In this document: in pieces, positions 1 to 9,502 of the stretch
How positions within the stretch are numbered: position 1 is the stretch's first letter
Layout of the letters: every line of letters starts with the position of its first letter
Assembly (NCBI GenBank): GCA_943788135.1
Contig: CALSPC010000008.1
Span: forward strand, 1-64,000
From: an uncultured Paracoccaceae bacterium
GTDB taxonomy: Bacteria; Bacteroidota; Bacteroidia; Flavobacteriales; Flavobacteriaceae
Length of the DNA: 64,000 bases
Direction: 5' to 3'
Program-made: the position numbers and the translations under genes
Notes under the pieces: generated by a model
Databases searched by the model: none
Told to the model about the DNA's origin: nothing
Seen by the model: the letters and a program-made list of their open reading frames with translations, nothing else

Positions 1-15
1 GATAATACAAAATCG

Positions 16-47
16 AAGCCTGTTCATTAACTGAACAGGCTTTTTTT
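16..47 (+). terminator. Rho-independent terminator of an upstream gene
   Basis: An 11-bp perfect stem (16-26 pairing with 32-42) with a 5-nt loop is followed by a run of T. It ends transcription of a gene lying to the left of the window. Confidence 0.85.
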
Positions 48-104
48 AAAACAAAACTACTGTTAAAATCTATTTAAAAAAGCGGTATTAATAGTTTTTA
101 TTTA

Positions 105-112
105 TAGCTTTG
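105..112 (+). promoter_or_regulatory. -7 box of the oxyR promoter
   Basis: TAGCTTTG fits the Bacteroidota consensus TAnnTTTG and lies 20 nt before the oxyR ATG. No clear -33 TTG was seen. Confidence 0.5.
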
Positions 113-132
113 TGTTCAAAACCTGAACGATT

Positions 133-1071
133 ATGACCATTACTCAACTCAAATATGTCCTAGCGGTCGCAGAGCATCAAAACTTTACCAAAGCAGCCGA
201 AAAATGCTTCGTAACCCAGCCGACGCTTAGCATGCAAATTCAAAAACTAGAGGATCAACTAGAAGTCCAAATTTTTGATCGCAGTAAAAAACCTATTGAA
301 CTCACTGAAGTTGGGCGGAAGATTGTATTGCAATCAAAAAACATTGTTAATGAAGCCGACCGAATCAATGATATTGTAGATCAACAAAAGGGATTTATTG
401 GCGGTGAATTTAAAATAGGAATCATTCCTACCGTGATGCCAACCTTATTACCGATGTTTTTGAAAACATTCATAAAACGCTATCCAAAAATAAAACTAAA
501 AATAGAAGAACTCACAACAGAAGAAATCATTCAACGGATCAAAGACGGACATTTAGATGCCGCCATAGCTGCAACCCCACTAAAAAATGAACACATCAAA
601 GAGCGTGTTTTATTTTATGAACCGTTTGTTGGCTATATTCCAGACAATCATCGGCTAGCCTCAAAAAAGGTGTTAGACGTTTCAGACTTAGACGTTAATG
701 ATTTGCTTTTACTGGAAGATGGACATTGTTTTAGAGATGGGGTTTTGAATTTGTGTAATGCAAAAACAACCAAAGATCATGATGAATTCCAATTGCAAAG
801 TGGGAGTTTCGAAATGTTAACTAAATTAGCAAACGAAGGCATGGGAATGACGCTTCTGCCCTATCTACATACATTGGATTTAAAATCGAGTGAACAACAG
901 CGTTTACATCATTTTAGCGAGCCTTCACCTGCAAGGGAAGTAAGTTTAATTTTTCATAAAAGTGAATTGAAAATTCAAATTATTGATGCGTTACATAATA
1001 TTATTTCGGGAATCATTCGCGGCGCGATTGCCTTCCAGAATGTACAAATAATTAGCCCCGTATCTAAATAA
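133..1071 (+). CDS. oxyR: LysR-type hydrogen peroxide regulator OxyR
   Basis: Transcriptional activator of peroxide defence. The 312-residue protein has an N-terminal winged helix-turn-helix (residues 1-60, motif KAAEKCFVTQPTLSMQI) and a LysR substrate-binding domain (about 90-300). The redox cysteine pair is recognisable in EDGHCFRDGVLNLC, two cysteines nine residues apart, as in E. coli OxyR Cys199/Cys208. In this family peroxide forms a disulfide between them and switches DNA binding. The gene is monocistronic, between two terminators, with its own -7 box. Length is normal for the family (about 305-315). Confidence 0.93.
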   Translation: MTITQLKYVLAVAEHQNFTKAAEKCFVTQPTLSMQIQKLEDQLEVQIFDRSKKPIELTEVGRKIVLQSKNIVNEADRINDIVDQQKGFIGGEFKIGIIPTVMPTLLPMFLKTFIKRYPKIKLKIEELTTEEIIQRIKDGHLDAAIAATPLKNEHIKERVLFYEPFVGYIPDNHRLASKKVLDVSDLDVNDLLLLEDGHCFRDGVLNLCNAKTTKDHDEFQLQSGSFEMLTKLANEGMGMTLLPYLHTLDLKSSEQQRLHHFSEPSPAREVSLIFHKSELKIQIIDALHNIISGIIRGAIAFQNVQIISPVSK

Positions 1072-1072
1072 A

Positions 1073-1096
1073 AAAAGTGGCCTCTCGACCACTTTT
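1073..1096. terminator. Bidirectional terminator between oxyR and the 1121-1315 gene
   Basis: An 8-bp stem (1073-1080 with 1089-1096), A-rich on the left arm and T-rich on the right, can end transcription from both converging genes. The stem starts 2 nt after the oxyR stop codon. Confidence 0.75.
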
Positions 1097-1120
1097 ACAG
1101 TTTAATTTTATAACAAACGA

Positions 1121-1315
1121 CTAATTCAAATAAACCATACATTGCTTCAAATCAGGATTATAAGTAATCAAGTTTTGAATGAATAATTTTAATTCTTCTA
1201 TCTCGTATGGCAAAAGGCGTTGCAGTGCTTTTTGAACTTCTTTGCAAAACAGTGTGCTATCAAAACTTACTTTATTTAGTACCGTTTTGGTGTACTCAAA
1301 CATTGCTCTTGACAT
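1121..1315 (-). CDS. small conserved hypothetical protein (64 aa)
   Basis: A 64-residue soluble protein without signal peptide or membrane segment, probably all helical. It has one Cys near the middle (FCKEV) and another close to the C-terminus (LKQCMVYLN). I do not recognise a named family. It is accepted as a gene because it starts with ATG, is followed by a bidirectional terminator shared with oxyR, and no larger ORF competes for the space. No function is assigned. Confidence 0.6.
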   Translation of the reverse strand: MSRAMFEYTKTVLNKVSFDSTLFCKEVQKALQRLLPYEIEELKLFIQNLITYNPDLKQCMVYLN

Positions 1316-1437
1316 AATAAAATTTATTAAAGTTATTTAAAAGTAATGGTGTTGAATAGGCGTGATATTTTAAAGATTATTTTATAAAACTAATGAAAAG
1401 TAAAGACTTCTAATAAATTTTAACACTATTTTCTGAA

Positions 1438-1896
1438 TTATGTTTGTTTCAATTTCAAACTCCATTCGAAGTCGAACGAAGAGACCTCATCTCCAGACTG
1501 ATCGATGCCTTTAGCTGTTAAAACAACCGTTTGCCCCTTGCCCGTAGTTATCGCATTTTGTAATGCCTCGTCTATGAGATGCCCTTGATCACAAGTAAAC
1601 GTTATAAGGCCTTTTGCTTTTTTAGTGAAACGTGCATTGTTCTGAGTCACTAACATTGAAATCTTTTGATGAGATTTTTGAATTTTCATCATTATTAGTG
1701 CGCCAGTAGATAATTCAGCTGCCATCCCTTGCACAGCCCAAAACATAGATTTAAAAGGATTCTGATTGATCCATCTGTGTTTTACAGTAACTATACATTT
1801 TTGTGCATCTATAGATTTTGTTCTCACGCCTGTAAAATAGGCTGCTGGAAGATTAAATACGGTAAATAAATTAAGTTTTCTAGATGTAAATTTCAT
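1438..1896 (-). CDS. DUF4442 hotdog-fold protein
   Basis: A 152-residue protein resembling the DUF4442 family, thioesterase-like hotdog-fold proteins. The central helix with small residues (FWAVQGMAAELSTGALIM, about residues 52-69) followed by four or five beta strands is characteristic. Family members are thought to act on acyl-CoA or acyl-ACP thioesters, but most have no proven substrate. It is monocistronic and divergent from the PadR gene. Confidence 0.7.
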   Translation of the reverse strand: MKFTSRKLNLFTVFNLPAAYFTGVRTKSIDAQKCIVTVKHRWINQNPFKSMFWAVQGMAAELSTGALIMMKIQKSHQKISMLVTQNNARFTKKAKGLITFTCDQGHLIDEALQNAITTGKGQTVVLTAKGIDQSGDEVSSFDFEWSLKLKQT

Positions 1897-2026
1897 AAAA
1901 TCAATTCGCTAAGTTGCTAAGATAGCTATTTTAGAATATACTTGAATTGTTAATTTTATGTTAAAATATAATACTATGTTATACATAATACCTTTTTATG
2001 TAATAGATTTACCAAAAATTAAAATA

Positions 2027-2368
2027 ATGAAAATAGAAAACACAAAAGCGCAGATGCGAAAAGGTGTTTTAGAATTTTGCATTTTGTCTGTATTAAAAAA
2101 TAAAGATGCCTATGTGGCCGAAATTTTAATAACTTTAAAAGAAGCAAAACTGTTAGTTGTAGAGGGTACAATATATCCACTCTTAACACGACTCAAAAAT
2201 TCTGGACTTCTTAATTATCGTTGGGAAGAGTCTACGACAGGACCTCCAAGAAAATATTATACACTGACAGAAAGTGGACAATTATTTTTAGTTGAATTAA
2301 CAACGACATGGAATGAACTTCACAATGCAGTCTCCTTAGTAACCCACCCAAAAACAACAAAAAAATGA
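2027..2368 (+). CDS. PadR-family transcriptional regulator
   Basis: A 113-residue winged-helix regulator. The sequence KGVLEFCILSVLK, the recognition region EGTIYPLLTRLKNSGLL and the wing GPPRKYYTLTESG are diagnostic of PadR. An upstream in-frame ATG at 1958 would add 23 hydrophobic, PadR-unlike residues, so the ATG at 2027 is chosen. The stop overlaps the start of the PspC gene by 4 nt (ATGA), so the two are co-transcribed. In flavobacteria this pairing usually controls envelope-stress or membrane-protein genes, and the regulator probably controls its own operon. Confidence 0.88.
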   Translation: MKIENTKAQMRKGVLEFCILSVLKNKDAYVAEILITLKEAKLLVVEGTIYPLLTRLKNSGLLNYRWEESTTGPPRKYYTLTESGQLFLVELTTTWNELHNAVSLVTHPKTTKK

Positions 2369-3964
2369 ACAAAACTGTAAGTATAAATTTAGCTGGAATC
2401 TTTTTTCATATCGATGAAGATGCTTATCAAAACTTGAAAAATTATTTTAAAGCGATCAAAAAATCGCTTCAAAATAGCGAGGGAGAATCAGAAATTCTTG
2501 CCGATATTGAAGGGCGAGTATCCGAACTGTTTTCTGAACGTATTAAATCGAGCCAACACGTAATTTCTAACAAAGAAGTTGATGAAATTGTATCCATTAT
2601 GGGGCAACCCGAGGACTATAAAATTGATGAAGCGCTTTTTGAGGAATCTCCAGAACAGGAAAAGTCAGACATCCACAAAAGACGTCTATTTAGAGATTCG
2701 GACGGCGCATATGTTGGTGGTGTTTCTGCAGGATTAGGACATTATTTTGGCATCGACCCTCTTCTCATAAGACTGGTATGGGTTCTGTTGATTTTTGGTG
2801 CGGGCATGGGACCCTTATTGTATGTTATTTTATGGATTTTAATCCCTGCTGCAAAGACAACTGCAGAAAAATTAGCTATGATGGGAAAGCCCGTTACTAT
2901 TTCTAACATCGAAAAAAAAGTACAGGAAGAGTTTGAAAATGTAAAGGCCAGTTTAGAACGTGTAAAAAACAGTGTAAACTCTGATAAGATAAATGATTTA
3001 GGCTCAACAATTCAGTCTAAATCTCGCTCCTTTTTTGAAACATTATGCGATATTGCGATGTTCCTATTTAAGTTGTTTTTCAAAGCCATTGGTCTGTTAT
3101 TTATAGTGGTTAGTATTTCTTCTTTAATTGGATTTTTTATAAGTTTATTGACTGTTGGAATTGCAGATGCAGTGCATTTTCCAGGGCTAGATTTTGCCGA
3201 TTTGGTCAATTCCTCAACTTTACCACTTTGGTTAGTTTCAATTCTGGCCTTGTTAATTGCTGGAATTCCAATCGTATTTCTCTTACTCTTAGGATTACGA
3301 ATGGTATCAAGTCGTACGCACCCAGTTAAATCGGTATACAAAGTTAGCACTATTAGGCGTTTGGATCATTGTATTAATCACACTTATAACCTTGAGTCTA
3401 AAACTCGCCTCCGATTACAGAATAAATGCGAGTGTAACCGAACAATCCGAGTTGCCAGTAACTAGTCAGGACACCTTGTTCTTAGAAATGAAAGGGAATC
3501 CGCTGTACTCTAAATATTTATACCGTGATAATGATTTAGAAATCATCTATGACGCACAAAACACAAAACGAATCTATGGTTCTAATGTAAGGCTGATAGT
3601 GCGGTCTACAAAAGATTCTATCGGAAGTATTTCGGTTGAAAAAATTGCATTAGGATCTGATTATTTTAATGCGAAAAATCGAGCTGAAAAATTAGAATAT
3701 GATTATGAATTTAAAAACAATACTTTATTTTTAAATGGCTATTTCCTAACAGACATTGATAATAAATATAGAGGACAAAACGTTGAAGTAATACTAACGC
3801 TTCCTATTGGCAGTGTTTTGTTTCCAGATGAAAATACCTATTCGTTTCACAGAAACACCTCAAAATATAATGACATTTTAGACAATGGAAACGAAGAGCA
3901 TTACATGAAAGTAAACTATAAATCCATGCGCTGCTTGGATTGTTCAAACCTAAATAATAACTAA
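2365..3964 (+). pseudogene. PspC-domain membrane protein, split by a frameshift
   Basis: Phage-shock-protein-C-like envelope-stress protein. The first frame (2365-3465) holds an N-terminal soluble region (residues 1-105), a PspC domain (about 105-165: RRLFRDSDGAYVGGVSAGLG and a membrane helix) and two more membrane segments. After VYKVS (about 3348) the sequence drops into nonsense. The +1 frame continues with another membrane helix (LLGVWIIVLITLI) and a C-terminal beta-rich domain running to 3964. Removing one base near 3349 gives a single protein of about 532 residues, the usual flavobacterial architecture. It is either a real lesion or a sequencing error; translation of the second half alone from the ATG at 3392 is unlikely to be functional. 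Confidence 0.8.
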
Positions 3965-3985
3965 TCTACAAAAACCCCAATTATT

Positions 3986-4720
3986 ATGATGAACCTAATC
4001 AAACTAATCAGCCTTGCGATAGTAAGTCTAGCGTTAAACGCTTGCCAATTTAATGGCTTTCCTTTTAACAAAGGCGTTCGAGGAAATGGCGTAGTGGTTA
4101 CCGAACAACGCCCCCTTAACGAATCCTATAATGCTATTGAAGTTAGTAGAGGGATTGATGTTTTTTTAACTCAAAGCAGCACGCCAAAAATCACTGTTCA
4201 AGCGGATGAAAATATTCAGGACTTAATCATCACTAAAATTGAAAGTGGAACGCTTAAAATATACATCGATAAAAGCTCTTATCATGTAGCCTCAAAAAAA
4301 GTAATGGTAGATTTTGATTCCATTGAAAGTATTAGTGCTTCAAGTGGCAGTTATGTTGTAAGTACCAATACTTTAAAAATTCCAAATATTGATATCAGTA
4401 CTTCAAGTGGAAGCCAAATGAAACTCACGCTTGAAGCACAACAGATTACGAGTAGGAGTTCGAGTGGCAGTAATTTAACTTTAAAAGGCAATAGCAAAAA
4501 TTTTGCAGGTAATTCTTCTAGTGGAAGTCAATTAGATGCTTCAAAATTAAGTAGTGATTATTGTGAAACAAAAGCGTCGAGTGGTTCAGATTTATCCGTA
4601 AATTGCGATGAAGAATTTATAGCGAACGCCTCTAGTGGAGCACATATTGAAAATCATGAATTTTCTATAAAAACGACTGTTAAATCGTCTTCTGGTGGAC
4701 ATGTAGACACTAAAAATTAA
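3986..4720 (+). CDS. GIN-domain (DUF2807) putative auto-transporter adhesin-like lipoprotein
   Basis: An exported lipoprotein: hydrophobic signal followed by lipobox LALNAC (Cys about residue 20). The rest matches the head GIN domain, a right-handed beta-helix. It contains a ladder of Ser-Ser-Gly motifs (SSGSYV, SSGSQM, SSGSNL, SSGSQL, SSGSDL, SSGAHI, SSGGHV) roughly every 19-22 residues, one per turn. The start at 3986 is followed by a second ATG at 3989; either could be used. It follows the PspC gene by 21 nt and probably belongs to the padR-pspC operon. GIN-domain proteins often sit beside PspC proteins; their exact role is unknown. Confidence 0.85.
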   Translation: MMNLIKLISLAIVSLALNACQFNGFPFNKGVRGNGVVVTEQRPLNESYNAIEVSRGIDVFLTQSSTPKITVQADENIQDLIITKIESGTLKIYIDKSSYHVASKKVMVDFDSIESISASSGSYVVSTNTLKIPNIDISTSSGSQMKLTLEAQQITSRSSSGSNLTLKGNSKNFAGNSSSGSQLDASKLSSDYCETKASSGSDLSVNCDEEFIANASSGAHIENHEFSIKTTVKSSSGGHVDTKN

Positions 4721-4725
4721 ACCTT

Positions 4726-4953
4726 ATGGAATCTGATTATTCAAAACTATATGCTGGGAGTTTTATAGTCGTTCAACTAATTACTCAAAACTTAGAAAAA
4801 GAAGGCATCACACCGATTATAAAAGACGAAACTGAATCGGCGCGATTGGCTGGTTTTGGAACAGCTACCTATGGATTTCAAGAGCTGTATGTTCATAGTT
4901 CAGAAAAAACAAAAGCTGAAACTGTAATCACCAGCACATTGGAAGGGTTTTAG
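4726..4953 (+). CDS. DUF2007-family signal-transducing protein
   Basis: A 75-residue protein matching DUF2007. The pattern is LYAGSFIVVQLITQNLEKEGI, a conserved acidic patch (KDETESAR) and a short second strand with LYVHSSEKTKAE. It has a ferredoxin-like alpha/beta fold and no catalytic residues are known. It lies 5 nt after the GIN-domain gene, making it the last gene of the padR-pspC-GIN operon. Confidence 0.75.
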   Translation: MESDYSKLYAGSFIVVQLITQNLEKEGITPIIKDETESARLAGFGTATYGFQELYVHSSEKTKAETVITSTLEGF

Positions 4954-5036
4954 GACTACAGTTTATATTTTTAAATTTAGTTTTTAGGTTTGTTTTAAGT
5001 TTGTATTTTAGTGAATCCTTAAACACAATTTACACC

Positions 5037-6524
5037 ATGAAAACTCATTTTTTATATCTCAGTTTAATTTCGCTATTTATAGGTACAAGTCAATCTATCA
5101 AAATTCCTGTTGATACGATTGTTAAAACCACACACTCAACAACCATCAAAGGTGTGAGCATTAAGTATACTGCAGAAACTGGTATGCAGCCTGTTTGGGA
5201 TGAAAATGGCGAGCCCATTGCTAGTTTATTTTACACTTATTACCGTAGAACAAACATTGAAAATAGCGCCAAACGGCCCTTAATCATATCCTTTAATGGT
5301 GGTCCAGGTTCAGCTTCTGTTTGGATGCATGTTGCCTATACAGGACCTCGCATTTTGAATGTAGATGCTGAAGGGTATCCTATTCAACCTTATGGATTTA
5401 AAAACAATCCAAATTCTATTTTAGACGATGCCGATATTGTATTTGTGAACCCTGTAAATACAGCATATTCTAGAATGATTCCTAACAAAGACGGCGAATT
5501 GCCGGATCGCGAACTGTTTTTCGGTATTAATGAAGATATCAGCTATTTAGCCGAGTGGATCAACACATTTGTGAGCAGAAAAAATAGATGGGAATCGCCA
5601 AAATATATCATTGGAGAAAGCTATGGCGGAACGCGTGTCATGGGATTAGCTTTAGAACTTCAACAGAAGCAGTGGATGTATTTAAATGGGGTCATCATGG
5701 TATCGCCAGCAGACTATAAAGTATTGCGTGTTGGAGGCCCAGTGTCCTCTGCGTTAAACCTCCCCTATTATACCGCTACTGCTTGGCATCATAATAAACT
5801 TCCCGAAGTATTACAATCAAAAGATTTGTTAGAAATTCTTCCTGAGTCTGAAGATTTTACAATAAATACACTTATACCAGCATTAGCCAAAGGTGGCTTT
5901 ATTGATCCCGCTGAAAAAATGAAGGTTAGTGAAAAAATGGCGTATTATTCTGGATTAAGTCAAAAGGTGATTTTACAACATAATTTAGATGTTCCTAACT
6001 CCTTTTTTTGGAAAGAATTACTTCGAGAGGATACGGGACAAACTATCGGACGCTTAGATTCTCGTTATCTTGGAATTGACAAAAAAGAAGCTGGAGACCG
6101 TCCTGACTATAGTGCGGAACTCACCTCGTGGTTGCACTCATTTACACCCGCTATCAACCACTATATTAAAAGTGAATTACAATTTGTAACTGATCTAAAA
6201 TACAATATGTTTGGCGCTGTACGTCCTTGGAATAACGATGATGACAACACTCGCGATAACCTAAGACTCGCCATGGCACAAAATCCTTATCTAAAAGTAT
6301 TAAACCAATCTGGATATTATGACGGCGCAACTACCTATTTTAATGCAAAATACACCTTGTGGCAAATTGATCCTAGTGGAAAAATGAAAGATCGTTTTAC
6401 GTTTAAAGGCTATCGAAGTGGGCATATGATGTATTTGAGAAATGAAGATTTAATTCAGGCAAATGAAGATTTAAGACAATTTCTTAAAGACTCCTCAGCT
6501 AATGGTAAGGCCGCTAAATACTGA
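5037..6524 (+). CDS. secreted serine carboxypeptidase-like peptidase (family S10)
   Basis: Exported peptidase of the S10 alpha/beta-hydrolase family. An N-terminal signal peptide (MKTHFLYLSLISLFIGTS) is followed by the oxyanion-hole region FNGGPGSASVW. The nucleophile lies in GESYGG (about residue 200), Asp in QSGYYDGAT (about 430) and His in YRSGHMMY (about 470). The ATG at 5037 is preferred to the one at 5001, since it gives a clean signal peptide. At 495 residues it matches bacterial S10 enzymes. It overlaps the next gene by one base. Confidence 0.88.
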   Translation: MKTHFLYLSLISLFIGTSQSIKIPVDTIVKTTHSTTIKGVSIKYTAETGMQPVWDENGEPIASLFYTYYRRTNIENSAKRPLIISFNGGPGSASVWMHVAYTGPRILNVDAEGYPIQPYGFKNNPNSILDDADIVFVNPVNTAYSRMIPNKDGELPDRELFFGINEDISYLAEWINTFVSRKNRWESPKYIIGESYGGTRVMGLALELQQKQWMYLNGVIMVSPADYKVLRVGGPVSSALNLPYYTATAWHHNKLPEVLQSKDLLEILPESEDFTINTLIPALAKGGFIDPAEKMKVSEKMAYYSGLSQKVILQHNLDVPNSFFWKELLREDTGQTIGRLDSRYLGIDKKEAGDRPDYSAELTSWLHSFTPAINHYIKSELQFVTDLKYNMFGAVRPWNNDDDNTRDNLRLAMAQNPYLKVLNQSGYYDGATTYFNAKYTLWQIDPSGKMKDRFTFKGYRSGHMMYLRNEDLIQANEDLRQFLKDSSANGKAAKY

Positions 6525-7531
6525 TGCAGCGTGCTCTAATTAGTATTCTAATTCCTTTTAAAAATACAGAACGTTTTCTGGAGGAATGTTTACGGTCTAT
6601 TCAAAAACAATCGTACACCAATTGGGAGCTTCATATTGTCGATGACCACTCTTCTGATAGAAGCACTGAAATTGTTGAAAGCTATGCAAACAACGATGCT
6701 AGAATACACCTCCATTTTAATAGCGGAAATGGTATTATAGAAGCCTTAAAGACAGCTTACAAACACGCTCAGGGCACTTTCATTACGCGAATGGACAGTG
6801 ATGACATCATGACTACTAATAAACTTGAACAGATGCAGCAAAATCTTCAGATTTATGGGGTGGGTCATTTGGCATTGGGGCAAGTAAAATACTTTTCAAA
6901 GACTGGTATTGGAGCGGGCTACAAACGCTATGAAACTTGGCTCAATACGTTAACAGCTAACGGTTCAAATTTTGAGGAAATTTATAAGGAATGTGTGATT
7001 CCATCTCCCTGTTGGATGGTGTATAAAACAGACTTTGAGTCTTGTGGAGGCTTCAACTCTGATATTTACCCTGAAGATTATGATTTGGCATTTCGATTTT
7101 ATAAACACGGTTTAAAATGCATACCATCAAACGACGTTCTACACTACTGGCGCGATTATGCTGTACGCACTTCCAGAGTAGATGCCCATTATGCCGAAAA
7201 TTCGTTTTTGGATTTAAAAGTCAACTACTTTTTAGAACTTTCTAGAGTGAATGCACACCAATTAATTCTTTGGGGAGCTGGTGCTAAAGGTAAAAAAGTA
7301 GCTCAATTACTTCTTGAAAGAAAAATTGCTTTTGAATGGGTTTGTGACAATCCAAAAAAAATTGGAAAAGCTATTTATGGTCAGGTGTTAAAATCATTCA
7401 ACTATTTGGATACACTTCATAATTTTCAAAGTATTATTTCCGTTGCAAATCCTGAGGCGCAAGTGGAGATTGAAGCGTACTTTAAATCCCGTGAAATGGC
7501 TGCAATGCACGATTATTTTTTCTTCTGTTAA
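6524..7531 (+). CDS. family 2 glycosyltransferase with C-terminal Rossmann-like extension
   Basis: A GT2 (GT-A fold) glycosyltransferase of 335 residues. The nucleotide-binding start is ISILIPFKNTERFLEECL, DDHSSD follows at about residue 40, the metal-binding DxD equivalent is MDSDD (about 90), and the acceptor region is YPEDYDLAFRF. After residue about 240 comes a second module (LILWGAGAKGKKVAQLLL) resembling the nucleotide-binding loop of PglD-type or sugar-modifying proteins. The donor and acceptor cannot be read from the sequence. Translationally coupled to the S10 peptidase (TGATG). Confidence 0.82.
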   Translation: MQRALISILIPFKNTERFLEECLRSIQKQSYTNWELHIVDDHSSDRSTEIVESYANNDARIHLHFNSGNGIIEALKTAYKHAQGTFITRMDSDDIMTTNKLEQMQQNLQIYGVGHLALGQVKYFSKTGIGAGYKRYETWLNTLTANGSNFEEIYKECVIPSPCWMVYKTDFESCGGFNSDIYPEDYDLAFRFYKHGLKCIPSNDVLHYWRDYAVRTSRVDAHYAENSFLDLKVNYFLELSRVNAHQLILWGAGAKGKKVAQLLLERKIAFEWVCDNPKKIGKAIYGQVLKSFNYLDTLHNFQSIISVANPEAQVEIEAYFKSREMAAMHDYFFFC

Positions 7532-7552
7532 TCAAATCAAATTTTAGTTTTT

Positions 7553-7560
7553 TATATTTG
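7553..7560 (+). promoter_or_regulatory. -7 box upstream of the batA-like gene
   Basis: TATATTTG matches TAnnTTTG exactly and lies 16 nt before the ATG at 7577. It suggests the 7577-11741 genes form their own transcript. Confidence 0.55.
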
Positions 7561-7576
7561 ACCTATAATCCATCAG

Positions 7577-9502
7577 ATGCAGTTTTTACACCCAGAATTT
7601 TTTTATGCTCTTTTCGCACTGCTCATTCCTATATTTATTCATTTATTTCAGCTCAGACGTTTCAAAGTCCAGGAATTTACAAATGTTGCGTTATTACAAA
7701 AAATTCGTCTTCAAACTCGTAAAAGTTCACAACTTAAAAAATGGTTGATATTAATGCTCAGGTTTCTAGCAATTGGGTGTATCATTATAGCATTCAGTCA
7801 ACCCTATTTATCAAATTATTCCGTTCAAAATAAGCCCGCTGAAACGGTTGTTTACATAGATAATTCATTCAGCATGCAAGCTGTAGGCCCTAAAGGAGAG
7901 CTGCTTAGACGCGCCGTACAAGATGTCATCGCTGGATTTGATGACGCCGAAAAAATTACTGTATTCACTAATGATAAACGCTATAATTCAAGCCGTATAA
8001 AAGACTTAAAAACTGAACTGTTAGCACTGGAATACAGTCCAAATCAACTGGACCTAAATACGTTAATCCTAAAAGGAAAATCGTTGTTTTCAGAGTCTAA
8101 AACGAGTAGAAAAAAATTAATTCTGATTTCTGATTTTCAAAGCTCTAATCCCAATACTAGAATTGAAAAGGATTCAACTCTACAAGTTTTTGTGGTGCCT
8201 TTGAAGCCAATCAGTACTGCAAACAGCTATATTGACACAATCGCCCTAGAGCCCTATCTAGAAGCAAATTACAAGTTGACTGTTAGAGGAAAAACCAACC
8301 TTGATACGACAGACAGTATCCCCGTAACTTTATTTCAAGATCAACAGCTTGTTGGAAAATCTATTCTAGAAAAATCTAAAAACTACACCACCACTTTTGA
8401 GCTTTCAAACGCCATAGAATTTAAGGGTAAAATAGCCATAGATGACCCCCAACTCTCTTATGATAATGCCATGTATTTTAACATTCCAAAAGCAGAAAAA
8501 ATTGCAGTTCTAGCGATCAATGAACAATCCGATGCTGCTTTTTTAAAAAAATTATATACTGGTGAGGAATTTCTATTTCAAAGTCAACGTTTAAACACTT
8601 TAGATTACAGTCAAATTAAGCTCCAAAACTTGATTATTTTAAATGGGTTAAGTACGATTTCGACAGCGCTAATAAACAGTCTTGATGCATTTATGAAAAC
8701 TGGAGGTGTTGTGGTTTTGATACCAAATAAAAAAGGTGATTTAAAAGCCTATAATACGCTGTTAGCAACACAAACAAAATACGAACTTGAGCCTTTAAAA
8801 AATCAACAAAAACGCCTTACAAAAATTGCGTTTAATCATCCCATTTTAAATTCAGTATTTGAAGCGGAGGTTACAAATTTTCAATATCCAACAGTAGAGT
8901 ACTTTTATCCCATTAATTCGGCCGTTAACGCTGTATTTTCATTTGAAGATGACGCTCCTTTTTTAGTGCAATTTAAGGGGTTGTTTGTATTTACTGCAGC
9001 TCTAGACTCTCCAGGTTCTAACTTTGTAAACTCTCCTCTAATTGTACCAACATTTTATAAGATTGCAACCTCGAGTTTAAACACACCACCATTACAGTAC
9101 TGGATTGGTGCGAAAAACTCCTTTGACCTTAAAGTCAATTTACAAAAAGATCGGGTTTTGAAATTAGGGCATCACGATACTCAGCTCATTCCGTTACAAA
9201 CAAATTTCAATACCAAAGTCAGACTCACAACAAGTGATATGCCTAAAAAACCTGGGCATTATGCGGTTTTAAAAGAAACAGACACATTGACCCATGTGAG
9301 TTATAACTATAACCGAAATGAAAGTCAGCTTCGCTATCAAGACCTTTCAAGTCTGAAAGGAGTTTCGATTGAGGCCTCAGTGGATGCTGTATTAAAAAAA
9401 ATAAAAATTGAGTCGAATGTGAGCTGGTTGTGGAAATGGTTTATTATTTTTGCACTATTATTATTAGCTTTTGAAATGCTCATCTTAAAATATTTTAAAT
9501 GA
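7577..9502 (+). CDS. BatA/VWA-like membrane protein
   Basis: A 641-residue membrane protein. The first 80 residues form the BatA N-terminal domain (LHPEFFYALFALLIPIFIHLFQLRR, then a second helix after SSQLKKW). A von Willebrand A-like region with a MIDAS-like DNSFSM (about residue 95) follows, then a long periplasmic domain and a final membrane helix (WLWKWFIIFALLLLAFEMLIL). Family members are linked to the Bat aerotolerance system, but this long form is separate from a bat operon. Its stop overlaps the next start by 4 nt (ATGA). Confidence 0.85.
   Translation: MQFLHPEFFYALFALLIPIFIHLFQLRRFKVQEFTNVALLQKIRLQTRKSSQLKKWLILMLRFLAIGCIIIAFSQPYLSNYSVQNKPAETVVYIDNSFSMQAVGPKGELLRRAVQDVIAGFDDAEKITVFTNDKRYNSSRIKDLKTELLALEYSPNQLDLNTLILKGKSLFSESKTSRKKLILISDFQSSNPNTRIEKDSTLQVFVVPLKPISTANSYIDTIALEPYLEANYKLTVRGKTNLDTTDSIPVTLFQDQQLVGKSILEKSKNYTTTFELSNAIEFKGKIAIDDPQLSYDNAMYFNIPKAEKIAVLAINEQSDAAFLKKLYTGEEFLFQSQRLNTLDYSQIKLQNLIILNGLSTISTALINSLDAFMKTGGVVVLIPNKKGDLKAYNTLLATQTKYELEPLKNQQKRLTKIAFNHPILNSVFEAEVTNFQYPTVEYFYPINSAVNAVFSFEDDAPFLVQFKGLFVFTAALDSPGSNFVNSPLIVPTFYKIATSSLNTPPLQYWIGAKNSFDLKVNLQKDRVLKLGHHDTQLIPLQTNFNTKVRLTTSDMPKKPGHYAVLKETDTLTHVSYNYNRNESQLRYQDLSSLKGVSIEASVDAVLKKIKIESNVSWLWKWFIIFALLLLAFEMLILKYFK

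Noticed and set aside
3012-3350. 112-codon ORF on the minus strand inside the PspC gene
   Set aside because: Antisense shadow of a clear membrane-protein reading frame, with no domain and no promoter.
3392-3964. A separate 190-residue protein downstream of PspC
   Set aside because: Its start lies inside a membrane helix that continues in the upstream frame; it is the second half of one frameshifted gene.
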